From CAYLLN01 sp036496265 (GTDB lineage: Bacteria; Planctomycetota; Planctomycetia; Pirellulales; Pirellulaceae), in contig DASXLL010000070.1 in NCBI GenBank assembly GCA_036496265.1, positions 1-38,344 of the forward strand: a DNA stretch of 38,344 nucleotides, read 5' to 3'. The position numbers and the translations under genes are program-made. Below are positions 15,745 to 23,881 of the stretch, piece after piece (the stretch's first letter is position 1; each line of letters opens with the position of its first letter). The notes beneath the pieces are model-generated. The model saw nothing but the letters and a program-made list of their open reading frames with translations, did not search any database and was not told the DNA's origin.

Positions 15745-17061
15745 GTGGCTGATTCTACCAAGCGTATTGCTGCTCGCAAACCGGCGTTCCGCGGTCGTTC
15801 TGATTGGCGGATCGCACTGGGTTTGCATCTCGATTACCCGCTCTTTCTTCATCAGAGCGGCCGCTGGGCCAAGAAGGTTCGCGGCAAGTTGCATTACTTC
15901 GGAAAAACGGCGGACGATCCAAAAGGTGAGAGAGCCTTGCTCGCTTGGCTCGACCAGAAGGACGAGCTGCTCGCCGGCCGCACGCCGCGAACTAAAGGCG
16001 AAGGGCTCACCGTGCGCGAGCTCTGCGATCGTTTTCTGCAGGCCAAGGACCAACAGCTTGATTCAGGCGACATCTCCCCTCTGACGCGTACGGACTACGA
16101 ACGAACCACTGCCCGGATCGTCGCGCAGTTTGGTAAGAATCGGTTGGTCGCTGACTTGGCGAGCGAAGACTTTGAGGCATTGCGGGCGACGATCGCCAAA
16201 ACATGCGGCCCGGTAGCGCTTGGCAATGAAATCCAGCGAGTTCGCGTCGTATTCAAATATGGCTACGACGCCGCGCTGTTTGACCAGCCGATGCGATACG
16301 GCCCATTGTTCAAGCGGCCAAGTAAGAAGGTCCTGCGGCTTGCTAAGGCGGCCAAGGGTCCGCGGCTGTTCGAGGCCACCGATATTCGCCGGATGATCGA
16401 ATCCGCAGACGTCCAGCTCAAGGCGATGGTACTGCTGGCGATGAATTGCGGCTTCGGCAACAGCGACTGCGGGACTCTCCCGCTGGCGTCGATTCAACTT
16501 CGAGATGGCTGGCTAAATCATCATCGGTCCAAAACTGGAGTTAATCGCCGCTGCTCACTGTGGCCTGAAACCATTGAAGCTCTGAAGATCGCGATAGCAA
16601 ACCGACCGGCGGTGAAAATGCCAGAGGCCGAGCCTCTCGTGTTTGTGACCAGGTACGGCGCCCCATGGGCGAAGGAGTCATTCGACAATCCGATCACAAA
16701 GGAATTCCGGAAGTTGCTCGATGACCTCAAATTGCACAAACCCGGCTTGGGCTTCTACACGCTGCGACACGTCTTCCGGACTGTCGCGGATGAAGCACGG
16801 GACCAGCCGGCAATCAATTCGATCATGGGTCATAGCGATCCGAGTATGGCCGGTGTCTACCGGGAGCGCATTGGCGACGACCGACTACAGGCGGTGACCG
16901 ACCATGTCCGGGCGTGGCTGTTCCCCAGGGAGGCGCAGAAGGCACCGAGCAAGCCGAGCGAGAAGCCATCGGCCAAACGGGCATTGAAGCCGAGGCGCGA
17001 ACGGGCACCGGGCACCAACGGCGAGCTGGGTGAACGGCGGCAGCTGCGAGTCGTCGGCTAA
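15745..17061 (+). CDS. Tyrosine recombinase / integrase
   Basis: A 438-residue site-specific recombinase of the phage integrase family. An N-terminal arm region (1-85) is followed by a SAM-like core-binding domain (about 88-185) and a catalytic domain (about 205-390). Visible catalytic residues are Lys263 (RSKTG), His342 and Arg345 (LRHVFRT), His363 (GHSD) and nucleophile Tyr372 (VYRER). The first Arg of the usual R-K-H-R-H-Y set is not found; the segment reads NCGFGNSDCGTL, with Asn239 at or near that site. The GTG at 15745 has GGAGGTGA 4 nt upstream. Its 3' 177 bp overlap the convergent DUF4062 gene. Confidence 0.9.
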   Translation: MADSTKRIAARKPAFRGRSDWRIALGLHLDYPLFLHQSGRWAKKVRGKLHYFGKTADDPKGERALLAWLDQKDELLAGRTPRTKGEGLTVRELCDRFLQAKDQQLDSGDISPLTRTDYERTTARIVAQFGKNRLVADLASEDFEALRATIAKTCGPVALGNEIQRVRVVFKYGYDAALFDQPMRYGPLFKRPSKKVLRLAKAAKGPRLFEATDIRRMIESADVQLKAMVLLAMNCGFGNSDCGTLPLASIQLRDGWLNHHRSKTGVNRRCSLWPETIEALKIAIANRPAVKMPEAEPLVFVTRYGAPWAKESFDNPITKEFRKLLDDLKLHKPGLGFYTLRHVFRTVADEARDQPAINSIMGHSDPSMAGVYRERIGDDRLQAVTDHVRAWLFPREAQKAPSKPSEKPSAKRALKPRRERAPGTNGELGERRQLRVVG

Positions 17062-18114
17062 TCGTCGCGATTGTGGGCGACGTTGGGCAGTATCGTAGAA
17101 GGCCGGACGGTTGTGGATGTTTGAAAATTCGGTTGATTGCATTTCTGGGGCAGGTCCGTCCTCAATGGTGAAAGGTAGTTTTTCCTCGCTGGACAAATAA
17201 AACTTTTTGTTTGTGAGCGCTGTACCGGATCGCCAGCCAACGCCCTGCGGTTCAAAAAACAATCGGTGCAACTCTCGCACATCATGGCCACCCAGTAAGC
17301 GGTAATTCACTGCTAGCTCTGTCTCAAACACACGAACCGACCCAGTGCCGCGAAATGTAATAATGGCCGAGCCGGTCGTTTGCCCTGGGGCAAGAATTGG
17401 AACCGGATCACCTTTATTGGTCGGATCGTCGGTTTTGAAAAACGCCAGGTTGAAGGCCGGCGAGTTGCCGATATTTTTGATCACAACATTTAGCGCAAGA
17501 CCTCGGCTGTTGTGTTGGACGTCCAAAGTGATATCTAAATACGGTAGCGAGTTACTAGTAACGGCTGAAACGATCGTTTCACGACCAGATGGAGCGTGAA
17601 AATCCCTGCTGATCAGCTGCTTCAATTCGATCGAATGCCTGAACGCGTCGAACCAGTTATTTGGGCCACCAGCGACTAGATGCTTGTGCTCATCGATCAA
17701 CGCGAACAGCCCGAAGTCTCGATCGTCTACCCAAGGCAACTTAATGCCTGATATTTTCTTGTTCTTTCTCCAGGTGTGATAGTCTGCCTCAAGTCGATCG
17801 CGAACGTAAAAGCGAATTGGCTTTGCGCTGTTGCGTGCTTCTCGATACTCAAGGTGCGTTGCGGATAAGTCATCAAAGCCGGCCGACTTAAGACTTGGTC
17901 CGTATCTATGACTGAGTATTACGATCACATAGTCCGATTGGCGTACATGAGTTAGGCACGTTTCAATGCTGTCCTTCTCAAGCGGCGCCATGGGGGACGT
18001 TGGACTGGCCGACATTATTGGCTCAAGGTGCATTGAGCGGAGATGCAGCTCGACTTCAGCACGAACGTCGATCAGATCAAAAAACGTGCTACTAACAAAT
18101 ACACGTGCAGCCAT
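16885..18114 (-). CDS. DUF4062 domain protein with Ig-like domain
   Basis: A 409-residue protein. Residues 3-110 match the DUF4062 pattern: RVFVSSTFFDLIDVRAEVEL at the start, then SDYVIVILSHRYG (60-72). In this TIR/SLOG-like fold the domain often sits at the N-terminus of NLR-like and other defence proteins. Residues about 190-285 form a beta-rich, probably Ig-like domain (LDVQHNSRGLALNVVIKNIG). The last 60 residues (about 351-409) are antisense to the end of the integrase and rich in Arg, Leu and Cys, so they are probably a run-on tail. The partner and effect are unknown; a defence role is inference. Confidence 0.75.
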   Translation of the reverse strand: MAARVFVSSTFFDLIDVRAEVELHLRSMHLEPIMSASPTSPMAPLEKDSIETCLTHVRQSDYVIVILSHRYGPSLKSAGFDDLSATHLEYREARNSAKPIRFYVRDRLEADYHTWRKNKKISGIKLPWVDDRDFGLFALIDEHKHLVAGGPNNWFDAFRHSIELKQLISRDFHAPSGRETIVSAVTSNSLPYLDITLDVQHNSRGLALNVVIKNIGNSPAFNLAFFKTDDPTNKGDPVPILAPGQTTGSAIITFRGTGSVRVFETELAVNYRLLGGHDVRELHRLFFEPQGVGWRSGTALTNKKFYLSSEEKLPFTIEDGPAPEMQSTEFSNIHNRPAFYDTAQRRPQSRRLADDSQLPPFTQLAVGARCPFAPRLQCPFGRWLLARLARCLLRLPGEQPRPDMVGHRL

Positions 18115-18187
18115 GGCCGCCCACTATCCCGCGGCCGCCGCTGAAAAGCAATCGCCTTGTCTGCCGTTCGGCCGGCGGCATCGCCGA

Positions 18188-18511
18188 ATGGGTAGTAGTG
18201 TACAGGAAATCAGTTCGGCTACTCTAGCCGAGATGGATTCTGGCGACCTGACCCGAGAACAACTCGACACGCTGAAAGAGCAACTCGATCGCTCGTTCGC
18301 ATACCTACGCGTGCTTCAGTCACGGATGGAGAAGCAGGGTTTCCCGTACTGCGACGAATTGTGGCAGCGCGTGGAAAAGGCGACGGACGCGGTTCACGAG
18401 TTGGGCATTCGAGCCGTTTTGGTTGCTTCTCACTCCGGCCAAAATCGACTTCCTCCGTCTCAAAGTTGGCCCGCTGCTCCGCTTCGCCGCCAATGTCGAT
18501 GTCTCCGCTGA
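18188..18511 (+). CDS. Small helical protein, probably with a replaced C-terminus
   Basis: A 107-residue frame. Residues 1-75 look genuine: SGDLTREQLDTLKEQLDRSF and YLRVLQSRMEKQGFPYCDEL, then WQRVEKATDAVHELGIRA. I recognise this LQ(A/S)RMEK(R)GFP pattern as a small planctomycete family. After about residue 80 the composition changes (PPSQSWPAAPLRRQCRCLR) because a different frame becomes the coding-like one. The original C-terminus therefore seems lost. It starts 73 bp from the divergent DUF4062 gene. Confidence 0.5.
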   Translation: MGSSVQEISSATLAEMDSGDLTREQLDTLKEQLDRSFAYLRVLQSRMEKQGFPYCDELWQRVEKATDAVHELGIRAVLVASHSGQNRLPPSQSWPAAPLRRQCRCLR

Positions 18512-18626
18512 GTCCTTTACCAACAAAGTCGAGCGTCTCAAGCTCCAAACGCTTCGCGGCAGCCCGAGATCGTATTCGACTCGTAAGCCTCAAGTTGACA
18601 TCAGCGCGTTTCGCTGCCGAAAATAA
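18423..18626 (+). pseudogene. Possible fragment of a larger protein
   Basis: In a frame different from the preceding gene, about 60 codons read as ordinary protein: LTPAKIDFLRLKVGPLLRFA, then ANVDVSAESFTNKVERLKLQ, then TLRG. The pattern resembles the tail of a large ATPase or restriction subunit, but I cannot name the family securely. It has no start or ribosome-binding site of its own and ends after a low-quality tail. I read it as the remnant of a gene fused onto the truncated upstream gene by recombination. Confidence 0.3.
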
Positions 18627-18794
18627 ACTACTGAACGGCGAGAGGCCCAGACTCTCTTTCGCCGCGGCTGGCTTTTGGCCCTTGCCGAGATTCTTTAACC
18701 GGCGACGCATTCCCAATTCACGTGTGCTGCCGCTTCGCAGGAAGAAACGGCTCGCAGATCGATCTCGCGAAACTGAGAAAAGGATCATGGACAA

Positions 18795-20657
18795 ATGACG
18801 GCGAATGGTCATCCGGACATGATTGGCATCGGCGCACTCAACATTGATTACATCGCTACGCGCGAAAAAGTGCTAGAGCTAGATGCTGAAATCACCACAG
18901 AGTTAGAAAATCGATTCGAGCATGGAACGGAACGACCTGTGGACGAAGAGGAAATCAACCGGACGTTGCAAGAGATGGGGATTCGTTCGTTTGAGGCACA
19001 TCTCGGTGGATCCGCATTCAATACTGTTAACGCCCTCTCGTCTCTGCAGCTGCCGCTCAAGCTTGGCTATGTGGGCGTCGCAGGCGGAGCCGCCTGGGCG
19101 CATGGGCCCAGCTTTAAGACCTGGTTCAGGGATCGAAAGGTCGATGACCGATTCGTGCGTTATCGCCCCAACGGCTATGCAGGAGCCTGTGTCTCATTCA
19201 TCCACGATGGCGAACGATCGATGCTCACCTGCCCAGGGGTTAATGTAGAAACCGGGGACGCTATACGGAAGTCGTTCGCGGCGCTCGCCAACTATGTCGC
19301 TAAATGCAAGTTCGTGCATGTAACGTCGTTCTTCGACGACGAAACTCCGCAGTATTTGACGAAGTTGCTTCAGGAAGCTAAACGCTTAAATCACTGGCTC
19401 CGCGTCAGCTTCGATCCTGGCCACCATTGGGTGCGCGAGCGGGTGAAGGATATCCGTCTCATCTTGCCACACACCGATTACCTGTTCTTGAACGACCGAG
19501 AATTCAAAGACCTTGGTCATTATCTGCCCGGTCGCAGCGACGAGAAGGTCGCACAAAGCATTTTTGAAGCCTGCCAGCCCGCTACGGTGATTCTCGTATT
19601 GAAACGTTATGACCATGTGACCCTGTTCACGCGGTGGGGAACCCGCGTTTTGGCCCATCGTTATTCGAACATCGTTCTGGCGCCGGAGCAGATTGAAGAT
19701 TCGACCGGCGCTGGAGATGTTTTCGCAGCCGGCTTTATCGCCACCATAACTACTCCCGGACTTGAATTGCGTCATGGCGTGCAATTGGGTCTGCGGTTAG
19801 TGCGTGAGAAACTTGTAACCGCGGGCTCTGGCGCCTTTAGACGGTTTCCGGCCATTATGGAGGCCTTTTTGAATGAGGCTAGCGCTGAGACGCGATCTGA
19901 GGATGTCGTGGCTCAAGCCATAGCTGATAAACCTGCGGCTGTTTACCTCTCGTCAAGCAATGGAAGGCTTGCTGAGACCCTACAGGAACATCTCGAGAAT
20001 TTGGGACTTGAAGTGCTTACCTGCCCCTGCCAAATGCCCGATGGAAAGAATCGGATCGACTATCTTGCCGAATACCTGAACCGGTGCTCTTTTGCGCTGC
20101 TGGCATTCGACATGTCGAGCCGAGATCAAGACTACAAGCGCGCGCGAGATTCCTTTGCGCACGAGTTTGGTCTTTTTCAAGGCCGATTGGGATTTTCACG
20201 CGTAGCTGCGTTAGTAGCGGACGGTAGCGAATCTATTTCGGCTACCGGTCTGCAGCGAATTCGATTCAACCTGGAAGAGATGACAGGGTCGCTCCGCCAG
20301 CTGAAGCTTATCTTGACGCGAGAGGGGCTCATAGATGACCCGGACCAAGCCGCAGAAGACAGCCACGCGGTGGAATTTGTAGATGACGGTCCGAAATTCT
20401 CAAGCGATTACCGCTCAGTGCGATGGCTGGGCGAAACACATACGTTCACGGAGAAACAAGCCACTGTGGTGAAAACCCTTTATGAGCACTGGCGTGCCGG
20501 GATTCCGGACGTAAGTCATGACGCTCTCCTGGATGCCGCAGATTCCGACGGGAGCCGGCTCGTCGATCTCTTCAAGCGGAACCAAAAAGCTTACCGCGCC
20601 ATGATCACCCAGGGCGCCAGGCGAGGCACTGCTAGGCTGAACCTACCTCCGCGATGA
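18795..20657 (+). CDS. PfkB kinase - TIR-like - winged-helix fusion protein
   Basis: A 620-residue protein with three parts. Residues 8-365 form a PfkB/ribokinase domain: IGIGALNIDYIA, the GGSAFNTVNALS glycine motif at 71-82, and DSTGAGDVFAAGF at 302-314 with catalytic Asp308. Residues 380-512 resemble the PF10137-type TIR-like domain: VYLSSSNGRLAETLQEHLEN, then RARDSFAHEFGLFQGRLGFS (449-468), where Glu457 would align with the NADase glutamate. Residues 548-620 form a winged helix (FTEKQATVVKTLYEHW, GARRGTARLNL). By analogy the PfkB part may sense a nucleoside or sugar and the TIR-like part cleave NAD. This is inference. It converges on a phosphotransferase operon. Confidence 0.82.
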   Translation: MTANGHPDMIGIGALNIDYIATREKVLELDAEITTELENRFEHGTERPVDEEEINRTLQEMGIRSFEAHLGGSAFNTVNALSSLQLPLKLGYVGVAGGAAWAHGPSFKTWFRDRKVDDRFVRYRPNGYAGACVSFIHDGERSMLTCPGVNVETGDAIRKSFAALANYVAKCKFVHVTSFFDDETPQYLTKLLQEAKRLNHWLRVSFDPGHHWVRERVKDIRLILPHTDYLFLNDREFKDLGHYLPGRSDEKVAQSIFEACQPATVILVLKRYDHVTLFTRWGTRVLAHRYSNIVLAPEQIEDSTGAGDVFAAGFIATITTPGLELRHGVQLGLRLVREKLVTAGSGAFRRFPAIMEAFLNEASAETRSEDVVAQAIADKPAAVYLSSSNGRLAETLQEHLENLGLEVLTCPCQMPDGKNRIDYLAEYLNRCSFALLAFDMSSRDQDYKRARDSFAHEFGLFQGRLGFSRVAALVADGSESISATGLQRIRFNLEEMTGSLRQLKLILTREGLIDDPDQAAEDSHAVEFVDDGPKFSSDYRSVRWLGETHTFTEKQATVVKTLYEHWRAGIPDVSHDALLDAADSDGSRLVDLFKRNQKAYRAMITQGARRGTARLNLPPR

Positions 20658-20688
20658 GCGAAGCGCCGGCAGACGGGATGGCGTTCGC
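20658..20688. terminator. Bulged hairpin between convergent genes
   Basis: GCGAA-G-CGCC (20658-20667) pairs with GGCGTTCGC (20680-20688) with one bulged G and a 12-nt loop. It begins directly after the stop of the PfkB-TIR gene and lies 11 bp before the end of the leftward APH gene. It may terminate both convergent transcripts, though no long U tract follows. Confidence 0.4.
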
Positions 20689-20699
20689 TTACCAGCCAC

Positions 20700-21770
20700 T
20701 CACGGCATTTCGCCGCGCACGGCAGTATCTAGTGCGGTGAGAATTAGGTTCGCCACGACACGATCGATAACCGCGAACCGAGGATTGTTGACCTCACCGC
20801 GCACTTGGCGTCCATGAAAGTGGTGGTAAATCGCGGCCCGCCTGTACAGGCCGAGGACGTAGTAAAACGTCATGTCCCGGGGCCGTGCGCCTGCCTTTTC
20901 CGCGTAGAGATCGACGACTTCGCGGCGCGTCAGCCCACCGGGTACGGCCGTTGGTCCCGAGGCGAAACTCATCATGTGCTCGGGGTCCGAGGGCTCCCCC
21001 CAGTGGGACAAGGTCAGTCCGAGGTCGGTGAGCGCGTCGCCCACGGCACCGAGTTCCCAATCGATGACACCGCTGAGTGTGCCCAAGTCCGCAAGGTCGA
21101 CGACCACGTTAGCGAACTTATAGTCGTTGTGCAGCAAGCAGGGTGCGCTTGGAGCTGGCAGGTGATCCGTGAGCCATTCCCGGATTCTGGCAGCGCCGGG
21201 CACGATAGGTGCGATTGAATGGTCACTAAAATGCGATGCGGCGCGATCGATGCAACGACTGACGTATCCATCCGGCCGGGCGAGGCGCCCCAGCGGCAGC
21301 AAGGAGCAGTCGAGGCGGTGGAGATTGGCCAAGCTGCAGACAAAACTCTCGTGGAGCCGCCGGACGGTCGGGGGTGCGAGCTCTGGAGTGTCCGACTGTC
21401 CATGAAGAACAATCCCCTGCCGCACCTGTGTGAGGGAAAATGGCGATCCGATGACTGTGGCGTCATCACAATAGTGATATGGCACCGGAGCGAGCTCGTA
21501 ATGACCATGAAGGGCAGAGAGGATACTGTACTCGCGGCGTAAGTCGTAAAGCCCTTTCGCCCAGCGACCCGGAGGAGGGTGGCGGAGGATGAACTCGACA
21601 GGGCCGCAGATGACGCGATAAGTCACGTTGGCCAAACCGCCATAACATGGCCAGAGAGCGATAGGACCTTCCAAGCGAACAACGTGGGTGGTGACATGCT
21701 CCCGAAACTTCTCTATATCGATCGCCCGGATCTGCTGGCACGAGTGAACAACTTTCAAACTGTTTTCCAT
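20700..21770 (-). CDS. APH-family phosphotransferase
   Basis: A 356-residue protein of the aminoglycoside phosphotransferase/ACAD10-like kinase fold. LANVTYRV (46-53) is the nucleotide loop and ILRHPP carries the anchoring basic residue. LLHNDYKFANVVVD (212-225) is the Brenner-type catalytic loop, with Asp216 and Asn221. LSGVIDWELGAVGD (232-245) supplies the metal-binding Asp237. The ATG at 21770 is preferred to a TTG at 21857, because the domain begins after it; the TTG would leave only 6 bp to the upstream gene. It is the last gene of the four-gene leftward operon. The substrate is unknown, and antibiotic resistance is not implied. Confidence 0.82.
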   Translation of the reverse strand: MENSLKVVHSCQQIRAIDIEKFREHVTTHVVRLEGPIALWPCYGGLANVTYRVICGPVEFILRHPPPGRWAKGLYDLRREYSILSALHGHYELAPVPYHYCDDATVIGSPFSLTQVRQGIVLHGQSDTPELAPPTVRRLHESFVCSLANLHRLDCSLLPLGRLARPDGYVSRCIDRAASHFSDHSIAPIVPGAARIREWLTDHLPAPSAPCLLHNDYKFANVVVDLADLGTLSGVIDWELGAVGDALTDLGLTLSHWGEPSDPEHMMSFASGPTAVPGGLTRREVVDLYAEKAGARPRDMTFYYVLGLYRRAAIYHHFHGRQVRGEVNNPRFAVIDRVVANLILTALDTAVRGEMP

Positions 21771-21863
21771 GGCTCGCTTTCGAGCATTCAAAGTACTGTG
21801 ACGTTGTTTTTCGAATGGAGACTGATGGGCGTCCAGTTGATCGAGCGATTTGCACAATCGCGA

Positions 21864-22709
21864 TTAGCTGGCGGAATACCGGCACCAACGCTTGCGCGCA
21901 ACGCGGAGCAGAACTTCCCGTCGCAACTGGGGTTGCGTGGACATCTTCACGGCATACAGAGCCCACAAGCCGTCCACGATTGGCATCCAAGCCCGCACGC
22001 GCTGCGAATTGTCTCGGCGAGGATGTTGGGAATGCAGGCCTGCTAACACAGCATCGCAGCAGCCGCTCTCGTTTGCGAGCGTCGCTAAATCCCAGGCAGG
22101 ATCGAAAATGCCACCGAATTCGTAGTCCAAAAGCCACAAGCGCCGGCAGCTCCGCAACCAGTTTTTGGGCATGGGATCGTTATGGCAGACCGCCGCCACC
22201 GCGATTGTCTGCTCTAAACGTTTCGAACGGCGACGCAGGCGTGCGACGTCTATTGCTCGAATCCCGGCACTTCGTAGGTCGGAGTTATCTGCGTACTTGT
22301 CGATCAGAGCAGTCACCGAGAACCGATCCACGTGGACAGAGGCTGCGTGGAGCCTGTCCAACACCTTGATTGCTTGTGAAATCAAATCGGGCATCTTTTG
22401 AAAATCGCGGCTCGTCGTCTGCTCGCCGTCGAGCCACTTGCCAATAGTTTCATTGCCGCCTTGGGTTGAAAACACGATTTCGGGTCCCAGCCCGAGCCGC
22501 CCGGCCACGCGGGCGATTGCTAAGTCGGTTGCGGCATTACCGCCCGTCGCTTGCAGCGACGACGGGGCGCGATAGGCGAAATGCCCCACTGTCGTCGTGA
22601 GCTTCAGCACGGTACTGGATAGCCCGCCGTCGATCTCGGACACTGAAATTAGGCGCCCGAGTCCCGCCTGACGAACAAGTCGTCTGAGCCGCAAGTCAGT
22701 GGCCAACAT
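21864..22709 (-). CDS. Choline/ethanolamine kinase-like phosphotransferase
   Basis: A 281-residue kinase of the choline kinase-like branch of the protein kinase superfamily. EIDGGLSSTVLKL (25-37) is the nucleotide loop, and AVCHNDPMPKNWL (173-185) is the catalytic loop with Asp178 and Asn183. LWLLDYEFGGIFDPAWDLA (191-209) has Asp195 and the downstream DPAWDL typical of choline kinases. Its start overlaps the aminotransferase stop (TAATG), implying translational coupling. Such enzymes phosphorylate amino alcohols, sugars or related small hydroxyl compounds; the substrate here is unknown. Confidence 0.82.
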   Translation of the reverse strand: MLATDLRLRRLVRQAGLGRLISVSEIDGGLSSTVLKLTTTVGHFAYRAPSSLQATGGNAATDLAIARVAGRLGLGPEIVFSTQGGNETIGKWLDGEQTTSRDFQKMPDLISQAIKVLDRLHAASVHVDRFSVTALIDKYADNSDLRSAGIRAIDVARLRRRSKRLEQTIAVAAVCHNDPMPKNWLRSCRRLWLLDYEFGGIFDPAWDLATLANESGCCDAVLAGLHSQHPRRDNSQRVRAWMPIVDGLWALYAVKMSTQPQLRREVLLRVARKRWCRYSAS

Positions 22710-23881
22710 TAGAGCGCCTCCTCAGTAAACGAACGGAAGCGAGCCAGCGCCTCGTGGAGGTAGTTGATTGGCCGGGCAATGCACAGCCGGATCGCCGGGG
22801 CATCGATTCCGAACACCTCACCCGGCATTACATCCAGAGAATGCTCGGTAAGCAGGCGGCTGGCCGCGTAAATGCCTGAGGAAGCGTTGTTCAGCTTCAC
22901 GGTCAGGTAATACGAACTCTCCGCGTTGCCCATTGATTGGATGGACGGCATTGCGGCGAGGGTCTGAGCCGCGAAATCACGCGACGCGAGCATGCGGGCG
23001 TAATTGCCGTCGAGGGTATCCAAGTCGGCTTTGGTGGGGCCAGCCAGGTACTCGCCGATCGCTCGCGACGCGGGAAGATGCACATTGCCGTAGCGGGCCG
23101 GAATGCCTCGGGCCAGCTGCTTCACCGTCAGTTTGTCGGCCAAGATCCAGCCAAAACGGTGGCCTGCCAAATTAAGGCTTTTGGATACACCATTCACCCG
23201 AATCAGGTTTGGATCACGTACCGGCCACGCGAAGCCGACCGCGCCAGGAGACTTGAAACAGTCGCAAGTTTCGTCGACGACGAGCTGGCGGCCGCGCGAC
23301 TTGCAATCAGCAAGCAAGGCATCCAGCATTTCAGGCCGTTCGTAGGTTCCGAAGGGATTATTGGGGTTCGTCAGCGCGATGGCCTTTGTCTCAACCGCTC
23401 CGCACCGGATGACGTCGTCCTGTTCCAACCGAACACCATGACGTGCGATCTGCACGCAATCACCCCGGGAGGTCAAATTAAAGTAGTCCGGCGTGAAGAT
23501 CGCGACGGGCCCGCCGATGAGCTCAAGAACCTGAGAGACGCCGCTGAGCGCGCCGGGAACGATCAGCACGTTCTCAGCCGAATAGAGCGACGCTCCGATC
23601 CGTTTGTTCTCATGCTGGGCGATGAGATCGCGAAGGTACGCTTCGCCCGTTTGCGGTTGATAATCGGCCGCCGCCTGTCCGTTGGAGTGCGTCGCGAGAG
23701 CCGACGACAAGGTAGGAGGAATCGCCTGGAAGTCGATGCTTGGCGAACCCATCCCCAAGTTGAGGACGGAACCGGCGGTGAACGCCGGCAGCGAGTTGCG
23801 GTCCTTCCAATACATCGCGAAGGCTTGGTCGGTCACCTGGGCGAGAAAGCTGCGCGAACTGTGATGGGCTACATTGCTCAT
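22709..23881 (-). CDS. Class I/II PLP-dependent aminotransferase
   Basis: A 390-residue fold-type I PLP enzyme. LNLGMGSPSIDF (40-51) is the N-terminal substrate loop, and NPNNPFG (172-178) holds the Asn that contacts the PLP O3'. VVDETCDCF (201-209) has Asp203. GVSKSLNLAGHRFGW (231-245) carries the aldimine Lys234 and phosphate-binding Arg242. A CIARPINY segment near the C-terminus provides the expected Arg for a carboxylate. It overlaps the dioxygenase stop by ATGA. The enzyme could transaminate, decarboxylate or cyclise an amino acid; the family alone does not decide. Confidence 0.87.
   Translation of the reverse strand: MSNVAHHSSRSFLAQVTDQAFAMYWKDRNSLPAFTAGSVLNLGMGSPSIDFQAIPPTLSSALATHSNGQAAADYQPQTGEAYLRDLIAQHENKRIGASLYSAENVLIVPGALSGVSQVLELIGGPVAIFTPDYFNLTSRGDCVQIARHGVRLEQDDVIRCGAVETKAIALTNPNNPFGTYERPEMLDALLADCKSRGRQLVVDETCDCFKSPGAVGFAWPVRDPNLIRVNGVSKSLNLAGHRFGWILADKLTVKQLARGIPARYGNVHLPASRAIGEYLAGPTKADLDTLDGNYARMLASRDFAAQTLAAMPSIQSMGNAESSYYLTVKLNNASSGIYAASRLLTEHSLDVMPGEVFGIDAPAIRLCIARPINYLHEALARFRSFTEEAL

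Noticed and set aside
18219..18812. Leftward 197-codon frame
   Set aside because: Antisense to the small helical gene and the fragment after it; Ser/Arg-rich reading without a ribosome-binding site.
20700..22709. Antibiotic-resistance genes
   Set aside because: The APH and choline-kinase-like folds are broad families; the operon context with oxygenase and aminotransferase suggests tailoring chemistry, not resistance.
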